NCBI GenBank assembly: GCA_025353525.1
Contig: JANXOO010000590.1
Span: 1-5,532, forward strand
DNA length: 5,532 bases
DNA from: Schlesneria sp.
Lineage (GTDB): Bacteria; Planctomycetota; Planctomycetia; Planctomycetales; Planctomycetaceae
Direction of reading: 5' to 3'
This document shows positions 1-5,532 of this stretch, piece by piece (the first letter of the stretch is position 1; every line of letters starts with the position of its first letter). Under the pieces are notes generated by a model. That model ran no database searches and was not told where the DNA came from. It worked only from the letters and a program-made list of their open reading frames with translations. The translations under genes and the position numbers were made by a program.

Positions 1-2
1 CG

Positions 3-1181
3 ACGTCGCCCATTGTATTGAGATTGAATCGCGATCTGGTGCGGACGATCAAGCGGGGTCATCCATGGGTTTACGCCGACGCCTTGCGAGAACTTCCATC
101 GGCTGCCGCAGGCCATCCGGCGGTGCTGCTGGACAATCGTAAAGGCCAACCGGTCGCTCGTGGATTTTACGATTCCAACTGCCCGGTAGCGCTCCGGATT
201 TGCGAAACGGACCCGCAAGTCAAACTCGATGATCGCTGGGCCGAGCGACGATTGCGTTCGGCTCTCAAGTTGCGACGCAACTTCCTGGACGACCCTCAGA
301 CAACCGGGTATCGATTGTTCAACGGAGAAGGGGATGGTCTTCCCGGTTTGATTGCCGATGCGTATGGGTCGGCGGCCGCGATGAAACTCGACGGAGACGG
401 TCCCGTCGGATTCTGGAATGCCGACGAGATTGGCCATTGGCTGGCTCATGAACGACAACTGACGAGCGTTTACGAACGACCGAAAGAACGAGGAGCGTCC
501 GGGCGTTCCGTGTTTGGCCCGGTACCGGCGCACGCTGCGTCATTCGCGGAGTGCGGCCTGGCGTTTTCTGCCGATCTCGTTCGTGGCCAAAAGACGGGGT
601 TTTTCCTGGACCAGCGTGACAATCGACAGCTCATTCGCAAGTGGTCGCACGGTGCGACGGTGCTCAACGTTTTCTCTTATACAGGTGGCTTTTCAGTCGC
701 GGCGGGTGCGGGGGGGGCCTCACACGTCACGTCCGTCGATATTGCTCCGGCTGCTATCGAAGCGGCCAAACAGCATTGGCAATTGAATCACCTGCCAGAA
801 TCAGGTCATCAGGGAATCGCGGCTGATGCATTCGAGTTCCTTTCGGTTTCGGCCAGCGAACGACATCGCTGGGACATTGTGATTCTCGACCCGCCCTCGT
901 TTGCTCCGAATCGCGAATCTGTTCCAAACGCACTGGCTGCCTATCAAAACGTGATTGAAGCCGGAGCGCGAGTCACCGCACCGCACGGACTACTGGCGGT
1001 GGCCTCGTGTTCCAGTCACATCGATTTGCCAATGTTTCTGGAATGTTGCGAAGAAGGAATTTCACGAGCCAGAGGTCGCGGAACCGTTCTAACCGTAGGA
1101 GGCCAACCTGTCGATCACCCGACGCCATTGGCACTCCCGGAATTCCGCTACCTGAAATTCGTGCTGCTTCGACTCGATTGA
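3..1181 (+). CDS. rlmI: RlmI-like class I SAM-dependent 23S rRNA (cytosine-5-)-methyltransferase, 5' end probably outside the window
   Basis: Probable rRNA large-subunit methyltransferase. By family knowledge it would transfer a methyl group from S-adenosylmethionine to C5 of a 23S rRNA cytosine (C1962 for E. coli RlmI); the exact target here is inferred. Counting from the TTG at 18-20, residues 1-65 resemble the N-terminal PUA RNA-binding domain, with RGHPWVYADAL at 13-23. The family motif GQKTGFFLDQRDNR lies at 190-203. The Rossmann methyltransferase fold follows: SAM-binding NVFSYTGGFSVAA at 217-229, acidic VDIAP at 240-244, motif IV LDPPSF at 290-295, and ASCSSHI at 329-335, whose Cys331 is the likely nucleophile. 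The 387 residues from the TTG are close to the roughly 396 of E. coli RlmI. No Shine-Dalgarno precedes the TTG and the frame is open to base 3, so the true start probably lies upstream. RlmK/L or RlmO-type specificity cannot be excluded. Confidence 0.9.
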   Translation, partial: TSPIVLRLNRDLVRTIKRGHPWVYADALRELPSAAAGHPAVLLDNRKGQPVARGFYDSNCPVALRICETDPQVKLDDRWAERRLRSALKLRRNFLDDPQTTGYRLFNGEGDGLPGLIADAYGSAAAMKLDGDGPVGFWNADEIGHWLAHERQLTSVYERPKERGASGRSVFGPVPAHAASFAECGLAFSADLVRGQKTGFFLDQRDNRQLIRKWSHGATVLNVFSYTGGFSVAAGAGGASHVTSVDIAPAAIEAAKQHWQLNHLPESGHQGIAADAFEFLSVSASERHRWDIVILDPPSFAPNRESVPNALAAYQNVIEAGARVTAPHGLLAVASCSSHIDLPMFLECCEEGISRARGRGTVLTVGGQPVDHPTPLALPEFRYLKFVLLRLD

Positions 1182-1276
1182 CACGACGTTCTCAGGCCGG
1201 GTTCGAACGGTCGTACCTGGCGACCTCGCTTCGCCGAGCCTGTCACCGAAAAATTTTTGGCCCTGACGGCGGAAAT

Positions 1277-1295
1277 TGGCATTCAACGAATGCCA
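1277..1295 (+). terminator. Candidate terminator hairpin after the methyltransferase gene
   Basis: TGGCATTC and GAATGCCA form a perfect 8-bp stem with a 3-base AAC loop, followed by TTGTT. It begins 95 bases after the methyltransferase stop codon. The U-tract is short and interrupted, so it is a moderate candidate for a rho-independent terminator. It could equally be a structured element of an unknown transcript. Confidence 0.4.
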
Positions 1296-1360
1296 TTGTT
1301 GGCGGCCAGAAGCACTCGCACGCTGTTCACCGGAATTTTCACCGCCCGGCAGCAGATTGA

Positions 1361-1394
1361 CAGGCAAATCGTGCTTTCAGGCAAACCGTACTTT
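1361..1394. repeat. 17-nt imperfect tandem repeat, two copies
   Basis: CAGGCAAATCGTGCTTT (1361-1377) is followed directly by CAGGCAAACCGTACTTT (1378-1394). The copies match at 15 of 17 positions and differ only at positions 9 and 13. The repeat lies in non-coding DNA. It may be a local slippage duplication or a pair of binding sites; nothing in the sequence decides between these. Confidence 0.6.
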
Positions 1395-1894
1395 CCGGAA
1401 GATTCCATCCGGACTGGATCATCGTTTTTTTCAGTTCTTGCATTGTTTGCCGGAAAATCGGGGGATTCTGTCGTCGCCATCGGTCAAGAGGTGGTCCGAT
1501 TCTGACACTTGCAACGGAAATATCGAACTTGATGCCGTTTTTCAGCGCGGCAAATTGTTCGGGTTATGCCGTATCGAAGGCATCCTCCGAATGAATCAGA
1601 GTCTGACCTGCGACCTGGTCGATTCTACCATCAGGATGGCCGTTTGGTTTCCAGCCGAGTGGCCAATTTCGCCGATGTTGGCGATGGGATGAGGTGTTCG
1701 AGGCAATCAGGGGCTCACACGAGTCCAGGGAAGTGTCAAATCGCGAGGGAACGCGACGCGCGAATTTGCGCGTTTTGGCTCAAGCAGGTGGACCTTGACG
1801 GCCGATCCAGTACGTATACGGGATCGCTACCGTTGCGCACCTGCAGACATCCATCGTGACCAAACCACTTTGACATGCCGTTCTGACAGGGATT

Positions 1895-1900
1895 AGGGGA
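1895..1900 (+). promoter_or_regulatory. Shine-Dalgarno sequence that fixes the start of the cysteine-rich protein
   Basis: AGGGGA ends 7 bases before the ATG at 1908-1910, which is good spacing. An in-frame TTG at 1905-1907 would be only 4 bases away, so the ATG is preferred. The protein therefore has 459 residues. Confidence 0.6.
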
Positions 1901-1907
1901 CCGATTG

Positions 1908-3287
1908 ATGAGACACGCAACCTGGATCGTCGTCGCGAGCTTGCTGGCACTCGCAACGAACTCACAAGCAGAAGCCTCGTATTGCGGGGCGGCCAGTTAC
2001 AAGTGCTGTTCGACGGCAGCGTGCGCTCCGTGTGGCGATTATTGCGCCGCCAAAAGCTGCTGCGGAACATGCTATAAGACGGTTCGCGAAACCGTCTACG
2101 AACAGCGGACAGTCAATTGCTGTCGCACTGTTTACGATCAGTGCAGTGAACAGATTCCGGTAAGCTGCACGCGGAACGTCTACGAAACCTGCTATCGGGA
2201 CGAGTGTTTCACCGTCTGCAAGCCATGCTACCAGACGTGCTATCGCGATGTTTGCTGCACCGTCCGGAAGCCATGCTTCCAGACCTGCTATCGTGATGTC
2301 TGCTGCACGATCCGCAAGCCGTGCTACCAGACATGCTATCGCGATGTCTGCTGTACGATCCGCAAGCCATGCTTCCAGACGTGCTACCGCGATGTCTGCT
2401 GTACGATCTGCAAGCCCGTCTGCGAGACCAAATATCGCGATGTCTGCTGTACCACGTATCGCACGGAAACACAGACGTGCTACCGCGATGTCTGCACCAC
2501 GACATGCAAACCGGTCTGCGAAACGAAACAGGTTCCCTACTGCACCGGCGATTGGGTGACGGAAACGAAACAGGTTCCCGGTCCGGTCTGCCAGAAGTGT
2601 GTCTGCGATCCCGGAACATGGGAATGGGATGCCTGCCGTTGCTGCTGCTGCTACAAGCCCGGTTGCTGCCGCACCGTCTGCGAACAAACCTGCCGTACGG
2701 TCTGCTGCAAGCGATGGGTTCCCCGTACCGAAATGCGCACGATTACCTGCACCCGCATGGAGCAGGAAGTTCGTCAATGCAAACAGCCCTATACGGTCTG
2801 CCGTCAGATTCCTGAAACCAGTGTCAAGCAAGTTCCTTATCACTGCGTTCGCTATGAACAACAAACGATTTCGAAACGAGTCCCGTACACAACCTGCTCG
2901 TGGACCTGCGAAACGGTGACGAAGAAGGTTCCTTACACGACCTGCTCGTGGACCTGTGAAACAGTGACTAAGAAGGTTCCTTACACGACCTGCTCGTGGA
3001 CCTGTGAAACAGTGACGAAAAAGGTTCCTTACACAACCTGCTCGATGACACAGGAAGTTCGGACCCGCAAGGTTCCTTATACGACCTGCCGTCAGGTCTG
3101 CGAAACCAAAATGGTCACGAAGACGCACTGCACACCACGACAAATCGTCGAATCCAAGGTGATCTGCGTTCCTCGTACGGTATGCCGTCAGGTACCGGTT
3201 CAGACAGCTTGTGCTTGCGATCCTTGCCAGGGTGGCGCTGTGAGCGTCCCCGGTAGCGGTTGCTCGAACGGTAGCTGCGGACACTGA
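1908..3287 (+). CDS. Secreted cysteine-rich YTV-type repeat protein, probable planctomycete cell-envelope structural protein
   Basis: A 459-residue exported protein. Residues 1-21 form a signal peptide: a basic start, a hydrophobic stretch from about residue 6 to 16, and likely cleavage after SQA (residues 19-21). By hand count about 76 residues are cysteine (roughly 17%), with many Tyr, Thr, Arg and Lys. An N-terminal Cys-rich segment (26-54) is followed by repeat array A (55-206, best units CYRDVCCTIRKPCYQT). A linker (207-276) contains a Cys cluster, CRCCCC at 243-248. Array B (277-404, best unit VPYTTCSWTCETVTKK) contains the PYTVC motif at 294-298. A second Cys-rich part ends in a Gly/Ser tail. 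Such repeats match the YTV-type proteins reported from planctomycete cell walls. A disulfide-linked structural or surface role is inferred, not shown. No membrane segment follows the signal peptide. It appears monocistronic, with a long upstream region and a strong terminator. A metal-binding role is the main alternative. Confidence 0.88.
   Translation: MRHATWIVVASLLALATNSQAEASYCGAASYKCCSTAACAPCGDYCAAKSCCGTCYKTVRETVYEQRTVNCCRTVYDQCSEQIPVSCTRNVYETCYRDECFTVCKPCYQTCYRDVCCTVRKPCFQTCYRDVCCTIRKPCYQTCYRDVCCTIRKPCFQTCYRDVCCTICKPVCETKYRDVCCTTYRTETQTCYRDVCTTTCKPVCETKQVPYCTGDWVTETKQVPGPVCQKCVCDPGTWEWDACRCCCCYKPGCCRTVCEQTCRTVCCKRWVPRTEMRTITCTRMEQEVRQCKQPYTVCRQIPETSVKQVPYHCVRYEQQTISKRVPYTTCSWTCETVTKKVPYTTCSWTCETVTKKVPYTTCSWTCETVTKKVPYTTCSMTQEVRTRKVPYTTCRQVCETKMVTKTHCTPRQIVESKVICVPRTVCRQVPVQTACACDPCQGGAVSVPGSGCSNGSCGH
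2070..2525 (+). repeat. Repeat array A within the cysteine-rich protein (48-bp units, 16 residues each)
   Basis: Residues 95-206 (bases 2190-2525) divide exactly into seven 16-residue units. Their pattern is C-Y-R-D-V-C-C-T, then I/V-R/C-K-P-C-Y/F-Q-T. The sixth and seventh units diverge (KYRDVCCTTYRTETQT, CYRDVCTTTCKPVCET) but keep the length. Weaker units precede them: CYKTVRETVYEQRTVN (55-70), CCRTVYDQCSEQIPVS (71-86) and a half unit, CTRNVYET (87-94). The half unit suggests that the basic element is about 8 residues. Units three and four (2286-2333 and 2334-2381) differ at only 5 of 48 bases. Confidence 0.85.
2736..3119 (+). repeat. Repeat array B within the cysteine-rich protein (48-bp units, YTV-like)
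   Basis: Residues 277-404 divide into eight 16-residue units. Three central units (bases 2880-2927, 2928-2975, 2976-3023) encode the identical peptide VPYTTCSWTCETVTKK. They are flanked by VPYTTCSMTQEVRTRK and VPYTTCRQVCETKMVTK-like units on the C-terminal side, and by VPYHCVRYEQQTISKR and QPYTVCRQIPETSVKQ on the N-terminal side. The first unit (277-292) is weak. Units two and three of the identical trio differ at 2 of 48 bases, and units one and two at 6 of 48, all synonymous. Confidence 0.85.
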
Positions 3288-3322
3288 TCGATGCCGATTC
3301 GACAATCGAAGTTGAAAGTCCT

Positions 3323-3351
3323 CGGGGGCGGTTTCATGGAAACCGCCCCCG
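3323..3351. terminator. Strong hairpin terminator between convergent genes, probably bidirectional
   Basis: CGGGGGCGGTTTC and GAAACCGCCCCCG pair perfectly over 13 bp with a 3-base loop. On the plus strand the stem is followed by T-rich GCTTCATTCTTT. On the minus strand it is followed by AGGACTTTC, a poorer tract. It starts 35 bases after the stop of the cysteine-rich gene and lies 3 bases beyond the ribD stop, so it can end both converging transcripts. Confidence 0.85.
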
Positions 3352-3354
3352 GCT

Positions 3355-4470
3355 TCATTCTTTGGCGACGTGACCGTGAAGATAGAGATCTCCGTCCAGC
3401 AGTTCCGTCACAGGGTCATTTAATACCGATTTCACGGGAATCGATTCGAGCCCCGAACCGGCAACGGGCGACGGTGCGTCCTTGCCGCCGAATATCTTCG
3501 GTGCGATGAAGGCGTGAACCTCGTCGACCAGCTTCGCATCGAAAAATGCACCGAGCGTCCGTCCGCCTCCTTCGATCAGTACGTTCGTCATCTGGCGACG
3601 TCCCAATTCACTGGCGACGATTTTCAAGTCGGGAAATCCCTCTTGATCGTTGGCAATATTCAGGACTTCGACTCCGGCATCCCTCAATCGCCGGCATTGT
3701 TCGCCGGACGCGTCATATGTTGCAATGACCAGCACCGGAATGTCGCAGGCCGTCTTCACAAGGTGCGAATCCGGAGGCAAGCGTGCATTCGAGTCCAGCA
3801 CGATTCGCGTCGCGACTCTGGGGCCTGCAGGACGAGCTGTCAGTTGCGGGTCATCGGCGAGTGCCGTCCCGATTCCGACAAGGATCGCATCCATGCGCCC
3901 TCGAAGCTGGTGAACCACCGCACGCGACGCGTCATTGGTAATCCATCGGGACATTCCCGTTCGGGTCGCAATTTTGCCATCCAGAGTCATTGCCCATTTT
4001 GCATGAAACCACGGGCGCCGCTGCGTCATCAATTGAATGAAAGGAGCCACCAGATGTCGCGCTTCTTGTTCCAGTAATCCGGTTTCGACTTCGATTCCTG
4101 CTTTCCGAAGTTCCTGAAGTCCGCCGCCATCGACGTGAGGAGCCGGGTCGCGTATCGCAATGAAAACGCGTCGAATTCCCGAACCGATAATCGCCTTGGA
4201 ACACGGAGGCGTTTTGCCAAAATGGCAACAAGGCTCCAGAGTCACGAACAAAGTGGCCCCATTCGCCGACGACCCGGCAGCGGCCAGTGCATGGACTTCA
4301 GCGTGAGGTCCGCCGAATTGTTGATGCCAGCCTTCACCCAGTACACGGCCGGAATCATCAACAACGACCGCGCCGACCGCAGGATTCGGTTCAACACGCC
4401 CCTGGCCCTTTCGAGCCAGTACAAGTGCCCGCCGCATCATGTCTTCAGCGAATAGCGAAACCCCCGACAT
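3355..4470 (-). CDS. ribD: RibD: bifunctional diaminohydroxyphosphoribosylaminopyrimidine deaminase / 5-amino-6-(5-phosphoribosylamino)uracil reductase
   Basis: This cytoplasmic enzyme catalyses two consecutive steps of riboflavin synthesis: zinc-dependent deamination of the pyrimidine intermediate made from GTP, then NADPH-dependent reduction of its ribosyl chain. The call covers 371 residues from the ATG at 4470, against 367 in E. coli RibD. The N-terminal deaminase domain (about 1-140) has PNPAVGAVV near 29-37. HAE at 56-58 and PCC...PPC with Cys81 and Cys90 supply the zinc ligands and catalytic glutamate. The reductase domain (about 150-371) has KWAMTLDGKIATRTG at 158-172, VGIGTALADDPQLT at 198-211 and IEGGGRTLGAFF near 289-300. 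A TTG at 4492-4494 would add 8 residues but lacks a suitably spaced ribosome site. GGA ends 6 bases before the ATG, so the ATG is preferred. It lies 39 bp downstream of the unknown gene on the same strand. No FMN riboswitch is visible just upstream, and no other rib gene is in view. Confidence 0.95.
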   Translation of the reverse strand: MSGVSLFAEDMMRRALVLARKGQGRVEPNPAVGAVVVDDSGRVLGEGWHQQFGGPHAEVHALAAAGSSANGATLFVTLEPCCHFGKTPPCSKAIIGSGIRRVFIAIRDPAPHVDGGGLQELRKAGIEVETGLLEQEARHLVAPFIQLMTQRRPWFHAKWAMTLDGKIATRTGMSRWITNDASRAVVHQLRGRMDAILVGIGTALADDPQLTARPAGPRVATRIVLDSNARLPPDSHLVKTACDIPVLVIATYDASGEQCRRLRDAGVEVLNIANDQEGFPDLKIVASELGRRQMTNVLIEGGGRTLGAFFDAKLVDEVHAFIAPKIFGGKDAPSPVAGSGLESIPVKSVLNDPVTELLDGDLYLHGHVAKE

Positions 4471-4509
4471 GACAGTTCCAACGCCGTTTTTCAACCCCGC
4501 ACCAACACC

Positions 4510-5532
4510 TTATTGCCCGGGCAACCACAATTTTCCGCTCGCTGGCACCGATTGCGATGCAGCCGGATTCCAGACACCTTCCGGCCCGGAAATTCCAGCC
4601 GGGGTGATCACACTCACTGCTTCCCACGGCGATGCAACATTGAACGATTTCAGCATTGGTTCAATGAGCGACCTTAGTTGAGGAAGCTTTGGTCCATAAT
4701 AGGTCACCAATCGATCGAGCAGTGGTTTCAGCCCTGGATCTGTCGCGTCTTCCAGCCGAATGTTGAGTTCCGTGATATCCCAGTTCCAGCCAATCTGAAA
4801 CGGGTTTTTTCCCTCAGGAGTTGGCAGCTTTCTTGCGCGATCAATCCACGTAAATGCCTCATCACGCCTCCAGCTGGCAAGGCAGATTTCCGTAAGACAC
4901 GAAAATGCTCGTGCGAGATCAAGTTTCGCGGCGCATTCCGGCCGGTTGATCGCGGCAGTTAATACCTCATAGACCTTCTCATCCTGGCGGACCAGCATCG
5001 ATCTGTTGACGACAGTGATCAGTTGGTCGTCGGTCAGCTTGTCCGTCGGCAACCGGTGAATTTGCATGATCGAGAGGCTTGCGAGATTCGTCTCGTCTGT
5101 CACTTCAAACGAGGGAAGCGGATCGATTTTCAATCGGGCGAAGAGATCTTTCACATCGATTCCGTGAATCGACTGAAGCGCACGCGAATTCAGCAAGTAT
5201 ATTGCGGCGATCAATGGAATTCGCATGGCTGGATCGCTTGCCGCCTGTTCAGGCGTCTTTCCACCCAATGCCCGAAGCGGCTGTTGCGGCCAGATGTCAT
5301 TAACGACCGACTTGCAAAGCTGCTGGCTGAATCCTCGGCGCTGAATGTTGGGAAAATTATTCGGAAAAAACCAGTTGAGTTGAAGAATCTGCGACTCCGT
5401 CGACACAGAATCAACAATTTCCGGAAGACCGTCATCCATTTTCCATGAAAGCAGTTCGCCGCTTGTCGTGGTTACGATTGATCTGGCATCATCAAGCGAT
5501 GCCCCTCGCATTCCTGACAGTATAAGCGTAGC
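4510..5532 (-). CDS. Unrecognised helical (TPR-like) protein upstream of ribD, N-terminus outside the window
   Basis: I do not recognise the family. From the first ATG (5511) there are 333 residues. The frame is open to the window edge (encoding ATLILSG before that Met), and the AGGA next to this ATG has no spacer, so the protein very likely starts further upstream. No signal peptide or membrane segment is visible in this portion. Residues 40-75 are rich in aromatics and Asn (LNWFFPNNFPN at 45-55). The segment LRALGGKTPEQAASDPAMR (79-97) looks like a conserved turn-helix. Residues 150-275 are strongly helical and amphipathic, including two stretches (about 170-228) that resemble tetratricopeptide pairs. 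A Gly/Pro/Ser-rich tail, probably disordered, runs from about 304 to LWLPGQ at the C-terminus. It ends 39 bp before the ribD start, so co-transcription is likely. That adjacency gives only a weak hint about function. Confidence 0.75.
   Translation of the reverse strand, partial: ATLILSGMRGASLDDARSIVTTTSGELLSWKMDDGLPEIVDSVSTESQILQLNWFFPNNFPNIQRRGFSQQLCKSVVNDIWPQQPLRALGGKTPEQAASDPAMRIPLIAAIYLLNSRALQSIHGIDVKDLFARLKIDPLPSFEVTDETNLASLSIMQIHRLPTDKLTDDQLITVVNRSMLVRQDEKVYEVLTAAINRPECAAKLDLARAFSCLTEICLASWRRDEAFTWIDRARKLPTPEGKNPFQIGWNWDITELNIRLEDATDPGLKPLLDRLVTYYGPKLPQLRSLIEPMLKSFNVASPWEAVSVITPAGISGPEGVWNPAASQSVPASGKLWLPGQ

Larger units (their letters stand above)
1182..1907. other. Long intergenic region upstream of the cysteine-rich protein gene
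   Basis: These 726 bases hold no convincing gene. Short open frames exist (for example 1276-1692 and 1566-1859 on the plus strand), but their translations show no domain, no good ribosome site and no repetition. What can be seen is a terminator-like hairpin near the left end (1277-1295), a 17-nt tandem repeat (1361-1394), and a TCCGGA pair (1394-1399 and 1408-1413) followed by a T7 run at 1425-1431. There is also an ATGCC/GGCAT stem (1566-1583), a small GC-rich stem ACGCGC/GCGCGT followed by Ts (1756-1776), and an 8-bp palindrome CGTATACG (1813-1820). A promoter for the next gene should lie here. TTGACG at 1795-1800 is a possible -35, but the best -10-like TATACG is only 14 bases further, so no promoter is called. 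A decayed gene or an unrecognised small RNA remains possible. Confidence 0.6.

Noticed and set aside
1198..1210. GGGTTCGAAC, resembling a tRNA T-loop
   Set aside because: No acceptor, D-arm or anticodon arm can be formed around it, and the sequence to its left is the end of the methyltransferase gene.
1276..1859. Possible small genes in the long intergenic region (138 and 97 codons)
   Set aside because: Neither translation has a recognisable domain, a convincing ribosome site or compositional consistency; they overlap each other in different frames.
1870..1898. TTGACA at 1870-1875 as a -35 promoter element for the cysteine-rich gene
   Set aside because: The matching -10 position would be TTAGGG at about 1893, which is poor. 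Transcription would then start at about the start codon and lose the Shine-Dalgarno sequence.
2190..3119. Regular 48-bp repeats that could suggest a CRISPR array or other DNA repeat
   Set aside because: The repeats are directly adjacent without spacers, stay in frame over the whole length and vary mostly at third codon positions, so they are protein repeats.
1962..3305. A 447-codon open frame antisense to the cysteine-rich gene
   Set aside because: It is a shadow of the repeats: the sense codons used (TGC, ACC, GTC and similar) do not give stops in this antisense frame. It simply mirrors the sense repeats, has no signal peptide or domain, and would run through the terminator. The sense protein has a ribosome site, a signal peptide and a family match.
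4471..4509. FMN riboswitch upstream of ribD
   Set aside because: The gap is only 39 bases and the sequence before it is coding, so there is no room for the roughly 120-base structured element.

Overview
The window looks like a chromosomal segment of a planctomycete. The main reason is the cysteine-rich secreted protein at 1908-3287. Its tyrosine/cysteine repeats (PYTVC, VPYTTC, CYRDVCCT) match the YTV-type cell-wall proteins known from Rhodopirellula-like bacteria. Mixed GC content, loose gene packing and possible TTG starts fit this but do not prove it. No mobile element, CRISPR array, tRNA or rRNA is visible.

Layout: (1) 3-1181, plus strand, is an RlmI-type class I 23S rRNA (cytosine-5-)-methyltransferase whose frame is still open at the left edge. 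(2) 1182-1907 is a 726-base non-coding stretch with a terminator-like hairpin, a degenerate 17-nt tandem repeat and a T7 run. It contains no convincing gene. (3) 1908-3287, plus strand, is the 459-aa YTV-type cysteine-rich protein, with a signal peptide and two long arrays that both repeat every 16 residues. (4) 3323-3351 is a perfect 13-bp stem-loop between convergent genes, a good bidirectional terminator. (5) 3355-4470, minus strand, is ribD, the bifunctional deaminase/reductase of riboflavin synthesis. (6) 4510-5532, minus strand, is an unrecognised helical protein that runs off the right edge and probably shares a transcript with ribD (39-bp gap).

The genes do not form one pathway. The two housekeeping enzymes (rRNA modification, riboflavin synthesis) flank a lineage-specific envelope gene that sits alone between its own long upstream region and its own terminator. 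The most interesting content is the repeat architecture of the envelope protein: two arrays with different sequences share a 16-residue period, and neighbouring units have been copied recently. The second point of interest is the unknown ribD-linked protein.
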